A stretch of DNA of 64,000 nt from Amorphophallus konjac (GCA_022559845.1 CM040118.1:239925224-239989223), one strand, 5' to 3'. Numbered from the stretch's first letter, positions 43,501-53,834 are shown. Notes: generated from the letters alone by a model not told the origin. Made by a program: numbers and translations.

Positions 43501-44924
43501 CAGACTTGCTATCCGAAATACAAGGACTTCAAGGTAGGGACCCGGTATTAGTGGAAATCAAGGGCAAACTAGAAGGACAATCTGTGTTCCAACTAGCTTC
43601 AGATGAAAGGTTGTTATTCCAAAATAGAAATTGTATACCAGATTGTCCAGAATTAAAGAAGAAGATCTTAGATGAAGCTCACAGATCAAGGTACACAATT
43701 CATCCAGGATCTACTAAGATGTACCAAGATTTAAAAAGGACCTTCTGGTGGCCTAATATGAAGAGAGAAGTCGCGGACTTTGTGTCTCGCTGTCTCACCT
43801 GCCAACAAGTTAAGGCTGAACACCAAAAGCCTGCCGGAAAGCTACATCCTCTGGATATTCCCAAATGGAAGTGGGAGGATATTGGTATGGATTTCATCAT
43901 GGGTCTAACTAAATCAAAAGGAGGATATGATGGAATATGGGTTATCATTGATCGATTGGCCAAATCAGCGCACTTCTTGCCAATCAAGAGTCGATGGTCA
44001 GTGGATGTTCTGGCTGCATTATACATAAAAGAGATAGTCAGATTACATGGTATTCCTGTCTCGATTGTGTCTGACAGAGATCCCCGTTTTACTTCGCATT
44101 TTTGGAAAGGACTACAACATTCGTTGGGAACGAGACTTAACTTTAGTACAGCTTTTCATCCTCAAACGGATGGTCAGACTGAGAGAACTAATCAGGTGGT
44201 TGAAGATATGCTCAGGGCTTGCATCATTGATTTTGATGGAAGCTGGCATGACCACTTGCCTCTGGTTGAATTTGCATACAATAATAGCTACCAGGCAAGT
44301 ATACAAATGGCACCTTTCGAAGCCTTATACGGAAGGAGTTGCCGATCACCCTTATGCTGGGATAAAGTTGGAGAGAAACAACTATTAGGTCCAGATATGG
44401 TAAGGGATACCACCGAGAAGATACAGTTGATTAGAGGAAGACTTCAAGTTGCTCAGTCTAGACAAAAGGCTTATGCTGATACATGAAGAAGAGATATCGA
44501 ATTCCAAGTCGGAGATCACGTCTTTCTCAAGATATCACCTGGACGTGGAATAAGGAGATTTGGTGTTAAGGGCAAACTTACACCAAGGTTTATCGGACCT
44601 TTTGAGATACTAGAAAGAGTTGGCGAAGTTGCTTACCGCGTCGCTTTACCTCCTCAATTGTCCGATGTTCACAATGTATTCCATATATCCATGTTAAAGA
44701 AGTATGTGCACGATCCGTCACATATCATTGATCATGGAGACCTGGTGATTCAAAAGGACCTTACTTATGAACAAAAGCCCATGAAGATCCTCGATCGTGA
44801 GGTACGAACATTAAGGAACAAAATTATTCCCATGGTTAAGGTGCAATGGAGTAAATGTTCAGAACACGAAGCCACATGGGAGACAGAGGAGTCTATGAGG
44901 AAACGATTCCCGGACTTATTCTAA
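40572..44924 (+). pseudogene. gag-pol: Element B1 gag-pol, single frame with three nonsense codons
   Basis: The frame starts at ATG 40572, about 150 bp after the PBS, and ends at TAA 44922-44924, about 1450 codons. Gag comes first (N-P-P-K-F-M-G-S-T-D-P near 40710), with two knuckles at about 41360-41480 (C-K-H-C-x4-H and C-L-R-C-x4-H). Then come protease D-T-G-A-S at 41607-41621, RT with F-I-D-D at 42597-42608, RNase H from about 43035 (Y-T-D-A-S-G), integrase (H-P-G-S-T-K-M near 43700, C-x2-C near 43797, D-F-I-M-G near 43890, S-D-R-D-P-R-F-T near 44070, H-P-Q-T-D-G-Q-T-E near 44158), and a chromodomain (I-L-D-R-E-V, W-E-T-E-E-S-M-R-K-R-F-P) at the C-terminus. The stops TAA 40800-40802, TAG 43212-43214 and TGA 44484-44486 are the only breaks seen, and all catalytic motifs are otherwise present. 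B2 lacks these three stops. Confidence 0.95.
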
Positions 44925-44947
44925 AAAGGTATATACTCTACACTCTC

Positions 44948-44987
<40 letters not shown>

Positions 44988-45016
44988 GCGATTGAATTTG
45001 GGGACCAAATTCTTTT

Positions 45017-45029
45017 AAGTGGGGGAGGG
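45017..45029 (+). promoter_or_regulatory. Element B1 polypurine tract
   Basis: AAGTGGGGGAGGG lies directly before the 3' LTR start TGTAGC. The same tract with one change precedes the B2 3' LTR. Confidence 0.92.
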
Positions 45030-46497
45030 TGTAGCAACCCTGGTAAAGTAGAAGGAATAGATCCAAATAAATCAAGATAGATTAAAGAATTAAGTAAATA
45101 AATGATAAGAACCAAAATGAATAAATAATAAGTCAAAATGAAAATAACGCCTCTCAACAAGGCGCGATTTAAATAAGAAATGCCTTCACCTGAGGCGTTA
45201 ATTCAAAAAGTGACGCCTATACCAAAGGTCGTCAAATTTCAAAAACGTCCAAAACGAATAAAAGGAAAGGGAAAGAAACGCCCTCTTCTTGGGCGCGAAT
45301 TACAAAAGAAACGACATCGGTCAAGACGTCAATTAGAATTAACGCCCTAACCCAAGGCGTTAATTTCGTTTGTGTTCCGTTCAAACCATGACATTATCTA
45401 GGGAAGGTTTCTAGATTAATACGTGTTCGATCGATCAGGGAAAGGACTCTATCAAGGAAGGTTAAGTTCTAATCAAACTTCGACCCTACTGGGTTTTGTA
45501 AACTCTATAAATACCCTTTTCCATCAAACCCTAAAAGCTATTTGGTCGGAGGAGATTTTGCTCTGCTGCCGTGCGTGAAGAACAGGTATTGTTCTTCTTC
45601 CCTTGCCTTCGGTCATAATCATGAAGAATATTGATGTTCTTCATCGTCTTTGCTGCAGGAAGTCTGCCGTAAGTAGAAACTCTTCTGCCTAGTTGAAGGA
45701 CGGGAGGTTCTTCATCAAGACGATCTCTTCCTCCAAGAAGGAAGCTGTTTCCATAAGCTTCGGAAGAACTCTGTTTAGAACAGAGCATCGTTTTTCCTTC
45801 ACGCATCTTCATCCAGATCACCCATCAGGTAGGTTTTCTCAAGAATTGTAGCCCAAACCAATATAGTAATTATGATAAAGTCATCTGTCAATTCATGCAT
45901 ATAAATTCTCTGCGTTTTTCGTAGTTTTCTGGAAAATAGTGTAAGTAGCGACCCTCCTTAGGGCGCTAATTTTAAAGGAAGCGACCCAGACTAGGTCGCT
46001 AATTCCAGTTTTGACGCCCTGCCTAGGAGTCGTCAACTTCACTTAATTATTAAATACCCATGTTTAAAATTCTATATCAAGTAAACCATGTATCTAATCT
46101 AATGCATGCTCATACTTGTTGAATCCTGCTATTTTTCTCTTCCTGACCATGTGATCCTCTTCCTGAAAATTTTATTATCTGGAAATTTATACTGTTCATG
46201 AATCCTATTTCGGATGTTAAGGAATTAACGACCTGGGATAGGTCGTCTCTTACATAACTGACTCCCTGCACCAGGGCGTGACTTTAAAATTAACGCCCCT
46301 CTGTGAGGCGCGTTTTCATGAAAATTCCAGAAATTGGCAATTTTGTAAAATATTATAAATCTAATGGACGCCTGCTACTGTAGTCGTTAAATCATAAATA
46401 AACGCCCCTGTAGAAGGCGTTAATTTGATAAGTAATGACTTAGATTTTGTCGCTATTTTCCTGTGATACTATTTTACACTGTTACTGTTAACCGAGG

Positions 46498-46528
<31 letters not shown>

Positions 46529-47917
46529 CGGCACTATATTCCAGTCCGTGAATATAGCCCCATGTTTCATGATGATTTATCGCGGTACCCATCAATTCTC
46601 AGTGACATACAAGCTCTCCATTGGACATTCCGTTCCTTTGGACTAGCGAGTAGTCATAGAGACCTCCATAAGACTCCTCGAGCCTTGGATTCCCTCAAGA
46701 CCGATTGAGCGGGTTGTACCATAAAAACCTATCATACTACTTTGCCATGTCACTCTATAGAAACATGGTACACCGGCCCTCATGTTATGCTATGTGTATG
46801 ATATGAGAATTATCTTAATGAACGGGGAAAGCATGCCATTATTGTGATGTTCTTGTGGACCCCAATTCTATATCAAACATTATTATGATGTTCTTGTGGA
46901 CCTCAATTCTATATTAAAATAGTGACCATCTACGTGTGGGCACTTACTTGTCATGGTACCCAAGTTAGGGAACCAATTCCACCTAGTTTTATCGATACTC
47001 GTGATTTCATCGTTATTATCGTCATTATTGTCATGTTCAAATCCTTGAAATGCTATCTACCTCTAAGTTCATACAAGTTCTTTATCTTTGAAACTCCATA
47101 TTGGCTATACACAAAGTGGATGTCAAAATACATGATCAATGCCTGCGCATATGGGGCCCGATCTGGTCCTGGGAGGAGCACCCAAAAGTACTAGTGCACA
47201 TGGGAGTTGTAATGATCACGGTATGGCATTGTACCGAAGTGCATGACTAGCTTGATTGGACATTCCACAAATCTTGTACTTGACTTGACATGACATGACT
47301 TGCGTGACCCAAAAAAGGGTAATTTATATACTTGCTTGCTTGAAACGTGATAGCCAAGTTCTCGACATCACATGATGAAATTACTTGCTTGAACATCCTG
47401 ACGTCTATTACTTGAAAGTTCATGAATAGTTCACCTTGTTATCTTGTTGATATACTCTCTATCTTGTCGTTTTATGCGAGCATGCATAGCTATAGTGCAT
47501 TCATAAAAATATAATTACTTAAACCCCTTGCTAGCTCTTGAGATATAATTTCCTACTGAGCGTTCGCTCACTCAGTGTTTCCCTACTTTTCAGGTAAGTC
47601 CGACGACGAGACTCAATCGGACGGGGAAGGTCAAGATTGAAGAGAGTAGAGCTCTCCGTCTATCCAAGTGTCTACTAGTCTTATCTTTCAAATTTCTTAA
47701 GTCAACCATTGTACTTTTCCTTTTATTGGGTCATAGCACTTTCATTAAGTGAATCGTAATAGAAGTACTTTGAGGTTGTGATTGAATAAAGGATTGGGTT
47801 ATCTTTACTTTTGCGCATCTCTGATTTTTGGTGTCGAATACACTAATCCTCTGATTGACATGAATGATATAAACTCGTCACGCGTCTCTGGGTATCTTCC
47901 GCGCTCGGGGCGTGACA
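45030..47917 (+). repeat. Element B1 3' LTR
   Basis: This LTR is 2888 bp. It is almost identical to the 5' LTR from the AAACGCCCTCTTC unit onward (45278), but the first 245 bp differ: they carry three stem-loop units where the 5' LTR carries one. A shorter TA microsatellite lies at 46502-46528. Confidence 0.95.
45147..46455 (+). repeat. CpG stem-loop arrays of the B1 3' LTR
   Basis: The U3 cluster (45147-45365) has units ACGCC/GGCGC, TGCC/GGCG and ACGCC/GTCGT not found in the 5' LTR, then the shared ones. The downstream cluster (about 45948-46455) repeats that of the 5' LTR with few changes, mostly at CpG. Confidence 0.8.
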
Positions 47918-47922
47918 GATAC
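47918..47922 (+). repeat. Right target-site duplication of element B1 (GATAC)
   Basis: This is a perfect copy of 37583-37587. The element C LTR resumes at 47923. Confidence 0.95.
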
Positions 47923-49189
47923 CTTTGCAAGATAGGAAAATTTCAGCGCTGGTTTCGCGTCAATCGGAGTTCGTGAGCGACGACAGTAATTCATTTTGTG
48001 GAGGCGCGCAGATCGGTCCCTGATTGCTGCCCAGATCTGGAGATGACTGTGTTTTAATTTCTCAAGCCCAACCCCGATGCCATCTGAAGCTGATTCTTGA
48101 AGAGAGATCGTAGGATTTTGAGTCGTCTTCGCGTTGCCGCTAGTCTCTCCTCGATCTGATCACTGTGCTATTCGTGACGGCGATTCTCGTGAGATCGCGC
48201 AAGAGATCTGAGCAGATCCGGCCCCAAACCAGAGCTAACTTCCAGAGTCCTCCCCGACTCATCCGGTCAAGATGTGTGAGGGATCTTCGGAGTACGTCTT
48301 TCTGTTGACGTCGCCAACAATCTCCCATAAAGAACGTCTCAATCTGACACCGGCAGCTATTTTTCCATTATATTACCGTGTCGCTGCGTCGTTCTGGGAG
48401 CTCAAAACCAGAAGCTGAGAAGAAATGTTGCTGCGCCTAGATCTGAAAATATCTGATCGCTCCCTTCGGAGTGAAGAAACTGCATCTTGTCGCCGACATT
48501 CTCCAATAAACGGCGCTCCGATCGGGTATCGGATCTGGCCGTACCGGCCTCCGCAAGTTCGCTGCGCAGGGTGACCAACGTTGATAGCTACGGGTCGGCT
48601 TTCCGTTGGCATACCCGAGCGGCTCCGGCACGTGTCCCTCGCCTCCTGCGAGTGTGGCCCGTCAACCCGGGTTCCAGCAACCCCAAAATTATCAATTGTA
48701 GCCCGATACCTCCCTATGTGGAGTGGGTGTTCAGTTCTAAAATTGTAAAGTTAATCATTTGTGTATTGGGGTTGTTCGAAAATCGGCCGGGAGTTCTTCC
48801 CCACGCCTAGTCGTGGAGGTACGTGCTCGTTCTGACATCTACATTTGCTGATTTAGTGTGCTTTCTATATTACTGCGTTTGTGAGGATAGGGCCGTTAGC
48901 TAGCTGCAAAATCACCATGAGTGTGAGTTGTGAGCGCCCGTTCCAAAGCTCCAGTCGAGCACCGAACTCGAATCGGTACCCTAGGCGACGGTGGTTTCTT
49001 AATCGCCGTGATCCCCACGTTTCCCTCGCAAGGGACGATCGTCGGGCTCAAGAGAGTCGCTGTTGAGAGACGTCTCCACCCGGAGAATACCACGGTGGTC
49101 AGCCGCCCGGCTTGCCTTAGTGTGCTAGTGCTGGCCGCACAACGAGTCGGTCGTACGTCTTAGCCCGGTCGGTCATCCGTCTCGCATCA
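47923..49189 (+). repeat. Element C 5' LTR, part 2
   Basis: This part matches 52563-53829 of the 3' LTR and ends CTCGCATCA. It contains small palindromes (CTCGC/GCGAG near 48640, AACCCGGGTT, CCACG/CGTGG near 48801, TCCCT/AGGGA near 49022, GACGATCGTC, GAGACGTCTC) and a candidate 5' splice site GAG/GTACGT at 48816-48824. Confidence 0.92.
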
Positions 49190-49192
49190 AAT

Positions 49193-49204
49193 TGGTATCA
49201 GAGC
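49193..49204 (+). promoter_or_regulatory. Element C primer-binding site (tRNA-iMet type)
   Basis: TGGTATCAGAGC lies 3 bp after the LTR end. A 230 bp leader to the gag frame follows, with no other feature seen. Confidence 0.9.
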
Positions 49205-49430
49205 GTCTTTTAAGTCTAGGGTCATTTAAGTCCAAGGTTGCATTTGCATTCCTATAACCCGGTATATAAAAAGGTGTTGTCCAAACGTTAGGCTATGCCT
49301 ATCGGGAAGGCCGAACACTTGCGTGAGTGATCTTCGGATTGATTAACTCCGCCACGTACCGAGTCTTGGTGTCTTATCCTTAGTGTGCATGCATTCCAAC
49401 CTTGCATAGTCGATCTAGTGTCGTGTCCTA

Positions 49431-50429
49431 GTGTCGGCATGTTCATTCCTTAGCTCCCCGAGTCCCTTGGGTTCCCAAACGCCTAGTTCATATGAATGGT
49501 GGCGACACCACCAAGGATGGGGAATCCAACCCCACCACATCCGTAGGCCCGAAGCCTCGAACTTCTATGGAACCAAGGTCCCGAGCGACTACCTCAAGTG
49601 GGAAGCCGCCATGGACGCATATTTTGAGTGTTATACTTTGTCCGAGGCAATGCAATTCTCTTTCGCCAAAGAGCGGCTTCTTCATGAGTCCATCGAAAAG
49701 TGGGACTACATTGCACGTTTGAGAGAGGTTTGGAGGCAATGGCCCATCGAGTCATGGTGGGACATGAAGAGAGAGCTTAGGAAGGTCTATGTTCCCCAAC
49801 CGATCACCTCCAACCGACCCCACCCAATCACCTCCAACCAAGTGGGTCCTAGTAGGAGGCAACGAGCCCTACACGTAGATGAGCCTAGACCCAAGCCTAG
49901 GCCGGATGATTACGGGCGAGTCCACTCCGATACCCCTACTCCAACCCGGACCATTTCCGAACTTGTGCAAATGATTTCGGATCGGGTGGATAGGAGGTGC
50001 GCTTATTTTGAGTCATTAGTCTCCCCTTGCCCACCTTCGAGGCAGGAGGTAGCCATACCCGCACCTAGGGAGGCCATAGCCCGTAGCCCCAACCCAGCCC
50101 CATCTAAGGGATCCCCAAGCCCTCTCCCCATTATGGAGATCCCTCCTTCATCACTCGTGAGTGCTCCGTTGCCACCCTCTCCTTCCAAACTTCATCCGGA
50201 GCCGTCTTGTTTGGAGCCACCTCCGCCCGAGCCACCCGTGTTTCTTACGGGAATGCTTTTCATCGCCGAGCCACTCCTTTGCTGGCTCAAAGATGGCTTG
50301 GTCCCACCTCCCTTCCCGTCCATGGACCCCACACTACCTCTAGTGCCAAGCAACTCATTTCACACCACCTTCCGGTCTAGTCACTATGTGGATATATTGG
50401 ACGACCTTCTTAAAGGGTTAGACCGGTAG
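49431..50429 (+). CDS. gag: Element C Gag-like protein, proline-rich C-terminus
   Basis: The frame is open for 332 codons to TAG 50427-50429. At residues 40-125 it has the retrotransposon Gag core: N-F-Y-G-T-K-V-P-S-D-Y-L-K-W-E, A-M-D-A-Y-F-E-C-Y, and W-W-D-M-K-R-E-L-R-K-V-Y-V-P. No zinc knuckle is visible. After the core comes a long Pro/Ser-rich linker, then a short hydrophobic end. The start is uncertain: there is no early ATG in this frame (the first lies near 49609, inside the Gag core). An ATG at 49492 in another frame opens a peptide beginning M-N-G-G-D-T-T-K-D-G, which looks like a Gag N-terminus, so a small frameshift may exist near 49550. The product would package element RNA, with enzymes supplied in trans. 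Presence of a nearly open frame in an element without pol suggests recent selection on Gag. Confidence 0.75.
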   Translation: MSACSFLSSPSPLGSQTPSSYEWWRHHQGWGIQPHHIRRPEASNFYGTKVPSDYLKWEAAMDAYFECYTLSEAMQFSFAKERLLHESIEKWDYIARLREVWRQWPIESWWDMKRELRKVYVPQPITSNRPHPITSNQVGPSRRQRALHVDEPRPKPRPDDYGRVHSDTPTPTRTISELVQMISDRVDRRCAYFESLVSPCPPSRQEVAIPAPREAIARSPNPAPSKGSPSPLPIMEIPPSSLVSAPLPPSPSKLHPEPSCLEPPPPEPPVFLTGMLFIAEPLLCWLKDGLVPPPFPSMDPTLPLVPSNSFHTTFRSSHYVDILDDLLKGLDR

Positions 50430-51062
50430 TTGGCATTTACGCACTTGTTGGCCCCAGGCTTTGACCGACCCACCGGTCGTAGCTTCACCCATTCCACCTT
50501 AGGGTCCATTACCTCCGTGTACACCGTGGGTCATGTTACCACGGAGGTTCTTCTACTCCTCCCGTTACCGGCCGAGCCCGACTTTACTCCTTTTATCCCG
50601 AGGGAGGAGCCCTACCTTCTATACACTGTCCCATCTACCACGATGGATGGAGGTGACCATCACCTTCATGAATTTCAAACATGGGACTATGTAATGGAGG
50701 AATCGGGGGGTCACACATTCTTTGACCCATTCGACCCCTTCTCTAGTGGGCCTCGTGACCCACCACTTCCCATCGACTTTGTCAAGGAAGTCCCCTACCA
50801 CTCTCTTCTCACTCGGGCCAATCAAACTCCACATAGCAATAGGTCCGATTATTGGGAAGCATGGCATGCCTTACCTACATGTAGTGGTGATGAACTTCTT
50901 AGCCCACCCACACCCACATCTGATAGGAAGTGCTTGCATGCATGGTGTCTTTTTGGGTGTCTAGGAGTACACAATCCTACCTACCTTTGGTTGCATCTAG
51001 TGTATGCAAGGCACAAATTTGGGTGTCCTGGTCCGCCATCATCCATGCGTAGGTCAGACTAA
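50430..51062 (+). CDS. Unrecognised frame in register with element C gag, after one TAG
   Basis: This frame follows the gag frame in the same register, separated only by the TAG at 50427-50429, and stays open for 210 codons to a stop at 51060-51062. I recognise no domain. It is not protease: no D-T/S-G motif occurs. Visible features are a Pro/Glu-rich start, an aromatic acidic block (W-D-Y-V-M-E-E-S-G-G-H-T-F-F-D-P-F-D-P-F near 50688), H-A-L-P-T-C-S-G-D-E-L-L near 50868, and a Cys/Trp/His-rich end. The composition and length of open frame are unlike the decayed tail that follows. It could be a readthrough extension of Gag, a separate protein, or a frame preserved only because the element is young. 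It has no ATG near its start, which favours fusion to gag. Confidence 0.55.
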   Translation: MAFTHLLAPGFDRPTGRSFTHSTLGSITSVYTVGHVTTEVLLLLPLPAEPDFTPFIPREEPYLLYTVPSTTMDGGDHHLHEFQTWDYVMEESGGHTFFDPFDPFSSGPRDPPLPIDFVKEVPYHSLLTRANQTPHSNRSDYWEAWHALPTCSGDELLSPPTPTSDRKCLHAWCLFGCLGVHNPTYLWLHLVYARHKFGCPGPPSSMRRSD

Positions 51063-51184
51063 CCATAGGTTTGTCTAAGGTCATGTGTGTGTGTGTTTGT
51101 TTGTCTCTCTAGTTGTTCTCTGTCATACATATGGTTTGCATAAGTCGTGTCTCAATAAAAGGCCAGTCAAGCACGTATAAGGAG

Positions 51185-51600
51185 GTAGCCGATGCATGCT
51201 ACATATCCGTGGATTCAAAAGGAGAGTACGTCTAGATCAGGGTCATACCTGATTGGTTTCCTCCCGGAGACCGAAAGCAACTCTAGGTCCACGATATCCA
51301 CCCTTTCCGGGTCAAGAAACAAGTGGGTCCGAATGCGTACGATATTGAACTATCGGGCGACTATGTTGTCAGTTTGACGTTCCATGTTTCAGATCTGGTA
51401 GCATATTGGAACACGCGGTGATCCTAGTGAGTTTTGGGCTTTCTCCTCCTATTGTGAGTGATACACCACACGAGAGTCCACTCTTCCAGCCTCAACGCAT
51501 GCATATAGATTGTATACTGGATGAGCAGGTGATCACAGGAACGGAGCCTACCAACACGTTCTAGTGCGTTGGCGAGGATGCCCCACGATGAACAACACCC
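51185..51600 (+). pseudogene. Worn integrase C-terminus and chromodomain of element C
   Basis: At about 51205-51410 the text resembles the integrase C-terminal region of chromoviruses: K-G-E-Y-V, then F-P-P-G-D-R, then V-G-P-N-A-Y-D-I-E-L-S-G-D-Y near 51323, then F-H-V-S-D-L-V-A-Y. At about 51490-51590, I-D-C-I-L-D-E-Q-V-I-T matches the start of a chromodomain like that of element D. Stops and frame changes interrupt it. It shows that C descends from an autonomous chromovirus that lost the middle of pol. Confidence 0.7.
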
Positions 51601-51660
51601 TGATCACATGCGGAGAGCTCAAGTTTCACGACCCTTACTCGACGGGGTCGAGTTTCTCCC

Positions 51661-51673
51661 ACCCGGGGAGAAT
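51661..51673 (+). promoter_or_regulatory. Element C polypurine tract candidate
   Basis: ACCCGGGGAGAAT directly precedes the 3' LTR start TGGTGCGG. The purine core GGGGAGAA is short. Confidence 0.7.
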
Positions 51674-53829
51674 TGGTGCGGACACCAGGGCGATCAGTGA
51701 CACATCGGCGAACCGACGATGCAATACGCGGAGCCCCAAGTGGACTACTTCGGCTTCCCTTCAAATTAGGGATAATGTGGCTTCAATTTGGACTCTTTTT
51801 GCATTGAGATTGGGCTTGTAATGAACATTCTACTTGGGTTTTTCATATTGGGCTCATTGTAAGGCATTTAATAAGCCAATTGGGTAAGTCTTTTAGAGTC
51901 CATTAAGGGTTGATTGTCATACTGGGCTATGAGGCTTCATTAAGCTTCATATTGGATCTTAAGCCACTTAAGGCCCCATTAAGCTTCCCTTCCACATGGT
52001 CCATCTAGGTTGGAGTGGAATGGGCTTGTGAATGGCCTTAGTTGGACTTGAGCCAACTTGGCCCAAGAAGGTCCCAAGCTAGGGGCGCACCATGTTTTGG
52101 ATGTATTAGGCTAGAAAATGTTGATTTTTCTTCTTCCCATCCCATTTACCACATGGGAGCATTAAAAGGCTACTGGTCAATGACCAAATATGGCTACCAC
52201 CTACCCCTCCCCTTTGAATTTCAAAGGTTGGTGAAGGTAGGTGAAGACAATGTCCCCTTGTCCCCCCCTTCTTTCCCCTTTCATGATCCATGCGCACCCA
52301 ACCCCATTCCCCTTGTATCCCACGTATGTCCCCTCCCCCATACCCCTTGCATTTGCCTATTTAAGGCCATGTATAGTGTTTGTATGAAAGTTAATGAAAG
52401 TTTTATGAAAGAAAGTGTGTTTAAGAGAGTGATTCTCTTGTTGTTCCTTGGGTGTGACTCCCTTGGTTCTGTCCTGTGACGGGACAGAATTGGGTCGTGT
52501 GACTCGACCTTGTATCCCCCTATTCCCCTTACCTTATTCTTCAACAAAAAAATCCCAGTGATACCTTTGCAAGTTAGGAAAATTTCAGCGTTGGTTTTGC
52601 ATCAATCGAAGTTCGTGAGCGACGGCAGTAATTCGTTTCGTGGAGGCGCGTAGATCGGTCCCTGATTACTGCCCAGATCTGTAGATGACTGTGTTTTAAT
52701 TTCTCCAGACCAACCCTGACGCCATCTGAAGCTGGTTTCTGAAGAGAGATCGTAGGATTCTGATTCGTCTTTGCGTTGCCTCTGGTCTCTCCTCGATCTG
52801 ATCACCGTGCTGTTCGTGGCGGAGATTCTCGTGAGATCGCGCAGAGATCTGAGCAGATCCGGCCCGAAACCAGAGCTGACTTCCAGAGTCCTCCCCGACT
52901 CATCCGGTCGAGATCTGTGAGGGATCTTCGGAGTACATCTTTCTCTTGACGTCGCCAACAATCTCCCATAAAGAACGTCTCAATCCGACACCGACGGCTC
53001 TTTTTCCATCATTTTACCGTGTCGCTACGTCATTTTGGGAGCTCAAAACCAGAAGCTAAGAAGAAACATTACTGCGCCCAGATCTGAAAAGATCTGATCG
53101 CGCCCTTCGGAGTGACGAAACTACATCCTGTCGCCAACATTCTCCAACAAACGGCGCTCCGATCGGGTATCGAATCTGGCCGTACCGGTCTCCGCAAGTT
53201 CGCTGCGCAGGGTGACCAGCGTGGAAAAAACCGGATCGGCTTTCCGTCGGCATACCCGAGCGGCTCCGGCACGTGTCCCTCGCCTCCTGCGAGTGTGGCC
53301 CGTCAACCCGGGTTCCAGCAACCCCAAAATTATCAATTGTAGCCCGATACCTCCCTGTGTGGAGTGGGTGTTCAGTTCTGAAATTGTAAAGTTAATCATT
53401 TGTATATTGGGGTTGTTCGAAAATCGGCCGGGAGTTCTTCCCCATGCCTAGTCGTGGAGGTACGTGCTCGTTCCGACATCTACATTTGCTGATTTAGTGT
53501 GCTTTCTATATTGCTGCGTTTGTGAGAATAGGGCCGTTAGCTAGCTGCAAAATCACCGTGAGTGTGAGTTGTGAGCGCCCATTCCATAGCTCCAGTCGAG
53601 CACCAAACTCGAATCGGTACCCTAGGCGATGGTGGTTTCTTAATCGCCGCGATCCCCACGTTTCCCTCGCAAGGGACGATCGTCGGGCTCAAGAGAGTCG
53701 CTGTTGAGAGACGTCTCCACCCGGAGAATACCACGGTGGTCAGCCGCCCGACTTGCCTTAGTGTGCTAGTGCTGGCCGCACAACGAGTCGGGCGTACGTC
53801 TTAGCCCGGTCGTCATCCGTCCCGCATCA
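51674..53829 (+). repeat. Element C 3' LTR
   Basis: This LTR is 2156 bp, uninterrupted, from TGGTGCGGACACC to CCCGCATCA. It is the reference copy for the interrupted 5' LTR (2158 bp net). TATA-like box at about 52358, stem-loop run at 52423-52509, B1 target GATAC intact near 52560. Confidence 0.93.
52423..52509 (+). repeat. Stem-loop run with a repeated 7 nt loop, element C 3' LTR
   Basis: Units: AAGAGA/TCTCTT (52423-52439, loop GTGAT); GGG/CCC extended by CC/GG across a 2x2 mismatch (loop TGTGACT at 52453-52459); perfect 8 bp TTCTGTCC/GGACAGAA (52467-52489, loop TGTGACG); perfect GGTCG/CGACC (52493-52509, loop TGTGACT). Stems differ, loops agree. Confidence 0.8.
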
Positions 53830-53834
53830 ATTTA
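53830..53834 (+). repeat. Right target-site duplication of element C (ATTTA)
   Basis: This copy is identical to 36692-36696. The B2 LTR resumes at 53835. Confidence 0.92.

Larger units (their letters stand above)
37588..47917 (+). mobile_element. Element B1: complete Tekay-like chromovirus, innermost insertion
   Basis: B1 is a 10.3 kb plus-strand element bounded by perfect GATAC duplications. It has a 5' LTR (2812 bp), PBS, one gag-pol frame with three stops, PPT and 3' LTR (2888 bp). It is the youngest insertion by nesting order. Tekay assignment rests on the order gag-PR-RT-RH-INT, the two-knuckle Gag, the LTR ends (TGTAGCAACCC and GGGCGTGACA) and a chromodomain at the extreme C-terminus. 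Confidence 0.95.
36697..53829 (+). mobile_element. Element C: non-autonomous gag-only LTR element, interrupted by B1
   Basis: This element has a 5' LTR (36697-37587 and 47923-49189), PBS, gag-type reading frame, a worn integrase/chromodomain tail, PPT and 3' LTR (51674-53829), bounded by ATTTA duplications. Net length is about 6.8 kb with a 2.48 kb interior. Protease, RT, RNase H and the integrase core are missing, so it must have moved using proteins supplied by another element. It corresponds to the class described as TR-GAG or LARD-like. The LTRs differ by only a few percent by eye. Confidence 0.9.
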
